From Pedosphaera sp. (GTDB taxonomy: Bacteria > Verrucomicrobiota > Verrucomicrobiae > Limisphaerales > Pedosphaeraceae): a stretch of DNA of 5,779 bases. Where the stretch lies: positions 1 through 5,779 of the forward strand of contig JAQGPB010000363.1 of the NCBI GenBank assembly GCA_028293265.1, written 5' to 3'. The position numbers were made by a program, and so were the translations under genes. The notes below the pieces were generated by a model. The model worked only from the letters and a program-made list of their open reading frames with translations. It had not been told where the DNA came from and did no database searches. Positions 4,520 through 5,779 of this stretch are shown here, in pieces. Within the stretch, counting starts at the first letter, position 1, and each line of letters begins with the position of its first letter.

Positions 4520-5779
4520 TCAACTCCTCAACAATTCCCTCGCCTCCGCCACGCCCGCCGCCGGACGGCCATACTCGCTCGCCGTGACGCGCGCCAGACC
4601 CACCAGATAACGCCACCGAAACCGTTCTCGTCCGGCGGCAAATTCCTCCGACACCGTGCGATAAAACTTCTCCGCGTGCAGCGCCCCGTCCTCGCTCACC
4701 GCGTAACGCAGCATCAGGTCAAATACTGGCCGCGCCGGATGCCCGAGCTCTCCATAATGCTCCACCACCGCGCTTGCCCGCGCCTGGAGATTGCCGCGAA
4801 TCGCCTCATCCGCCTGGCGCAACAACGCGTCCGCATCCGTCTCCTTGATTTGGTCCAGGTGCATCTTCAACGGCAGCGGCTGCCAGTTCGCGAAATCGCC
4901 GCCGCGCGCCGTCCGGTCCATCGCCACCTGATACGCCCCGAGAATCAGGCTCGCAAAACAATTCCGCGTGTTGCCCGCCCGCGCCAGATTGCGCCACGCA
5001 TTTGCCGAATCGCTGGCATGAACACCGATGGAATCGCCATGCACGCTTCCCAGCGGCTTGCCGGCAACTTCCTCGCGCGGCGTCCGCCCCTGGTCCCGCA
5101 AGACCAATTGATTCGCCGCCAATGAAATCGCTTCGCCCAAGGCCCTCGGCGAAATCCCCTCCGCCAATGCCGCCGCCGCAGCTTCAGCCGCTTGCTCCGG
5201 ATTCACTTTGAAAAAAGTCTGGCTCATCTGCTCCACCCAATCATCGTCCACAGCGCGCGTCCCCGGCGTCCGCGACTCAAGTTTGTGCGCTTCCATTAAT
5301 CGCGGCAGCAAAACCCGCGGTTCTTCCCAAGCCGAATTATACGTCCATGATTCCGCCTTCACACAGTAACGCACCGATTGCCGGAGCAAAGTGTGCGCCT
5401 GCTCCATCCCGATCAGCCCCAACAAATCCCACGCGCGATACGGCAGCACCACCCGATGCACCTCGGTCTGGTCCTGCACCTCCCACAACAAATCATTGAA
5501 CGCCTCCTCCGGCGAAACTTTGGCGAGCTTGGCGAAAGTCTGCTCCGCCGCGTTGACATCCTTGCGCCGCACCGCGTCCCTCAACTCCGCGCCGCCGACC
5601 GCTCCGCTGCCTGCCTCTCCCGGCTTCACCCGCTGCAACACTTCCCCGTTGCGCCCGCCATGTTCCTGAATCCGGTTCGTATTCCGATAAAGCACCTTTA
5701 AAACCGGCAGCGGCTGCGATTCCGCCGGCAATTCCTGCGACAAATGCAGCGCCGGCGCCAGCGCCATCATCGTGTGAAA
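4520..5779 (-). CDS. Conserved helical, His-rich protein of unknown function, C-terminal part (start beyond right edge)
   Basis: 419 codons are open, from the right edge to a TGA at 4520-4522. An ATG at 5770 exists, but the frame stays open upstream of it (FHT) and the protein reads as if entered mid-domain (FHTMMALAPALHLSQEL), so the real start is probably outside. Numbering from that Met, it is almost entirely amphipathic helices rich in Ala, Leu, Glu and Arg. Conserved-looking His-containing stretches are EVHRVVLPYRAWDLLGLIGM (103-122) with EQAH (123-126), GSVHGDSIGVHASDSANAWR (241-260), VEHYGELGH (336-344) and a Trp/Arg-rich end ERFRWRYLVGLARVTA (382-397). There is no signal peptide or membrane span in the visible part. 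It resembles, from memory only, a helical family in PVC bacteria and others with 'H.....a.RaW..l...G..hA...LR' helices, sometimes near Rieske-type or questin-oxidase-like proteins. A metal-binding or redox role is conjecture. The short tail AGVAEARELLRS suggests a natural C-terminus. Confidence 0.8.
   Translation of the reverse strand, partial: FHTMMALAPALHLSQELPAESQPLPVLKVLYRNTNRIQEHGGRNGEVLQRVKPGEAGSGAVGGAELRDAVRRKDVNAAEQTFAKLAKVSPEEAFNDLLWEVQDQTEVHRVVLPYRAWDLLGLIGMEQAHTLLRQSVRYCVKAESWTYNSAWEEPRVLLPRLMEAHKLESRTPGTRAVDDDWVEQMSQTFFKVNPEQAAEAAAAALAEGISPRALGEAISLAANQLVLRDQGRTPREEVAGKPLGSVHGDSIGVHASDSANAWRNLARAGNTRNCFASLILGAYQVAMDRTARGGDFANWQPLPLKMHLDQIKETDADALLRQADEAIRGNLQARASAVVEHYGELGHPARPVFDLMLRYAVSEDGALHAEKFYRTVSEEFAAGRERFRWRYLVGLARVTASEYGRPAAGVAEARELLRS

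Noticed and set aside
4373..5701. Plus-strand open frames opposite the helical protein (4373-5125 and 5378-5701)
   Set aside because: Arg/Pro/His-rich translations typical of the antisense of a GC-rich Ala/Leu/Glu-rich gene; they also cross the orphan terminator and have no ribosome-binding site or domains.
1..5779. CRISPR array, transposon ends, tRNA or rRNA genes
   Set aside because: No regularly spaced repeats, transposase motifs, cloverleaf-like sequences or conserved rRNA stretches were seen on either strand.

Overview
The window most likely comes from a GC-rich, heterotrophic PVC-group bacterium, probably a Verrucomicrobiota member of the Pedosphaera/Limisphaera type. This is inferred from protein style only: a very large Ser/Thr/Asn/Gly-rich secreted protein ending in a short 'LQTTTSL...W.PL...YFRV' module of the kind that is common on exported proteins in that phylum, plus weak or absent Shine-Dalgarno sequences. 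No rRNA or marker gene in the window fixes the taxonomy.

Layout, left to right. (1) 1-280, minus strand: the N-terminal 93 codons of ispF (MEP isoprenoid pathway), running off the left edge. (2) 281-404: a short divergent intergenic region with a possible ispF promoter lying almost on the start codon. (3) 405-995, plus strand: a complete NAD(P)H-dependent FMN reductase-family flavoprotein. (4) 996-1136: a convergent intergenic region with a perfect 13-bp GC-rich hairpin (1046-1075), probably a bidirectional terminator, and a second 8-bp hairpin. (5) 1137-4283, minus strand: a 1048-residue secreted modular beta-rich protein with a signal peptide, a concanavalin/LamG-like middle and a conserved C-terminal tail. 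(6) 4284-4519: intergenic, with a candidate promoter for the secreted protein, an orphan plus-strand terminator-like hairpin and two small hairpins. (7) 4520-5779, minus strand: the C-terminal 419 residues of a helical, His-rich protein of unknown function whose start is beyond the right edge.

The genes do not form an obvious pathway. ispF and the flavoprotein are housekeeping or redox functions transcribed divergently. The exoprotein and the helical protein are on the same strand but 236 bases apart, with a plausible promoter between them, so they are probably separate units. No mobile element, CRISPR array, tRNA or rRNA was seen. The most interesting items are the exoprotein, whose modules I can match only to unnamed families, and the helical His-rich protein.
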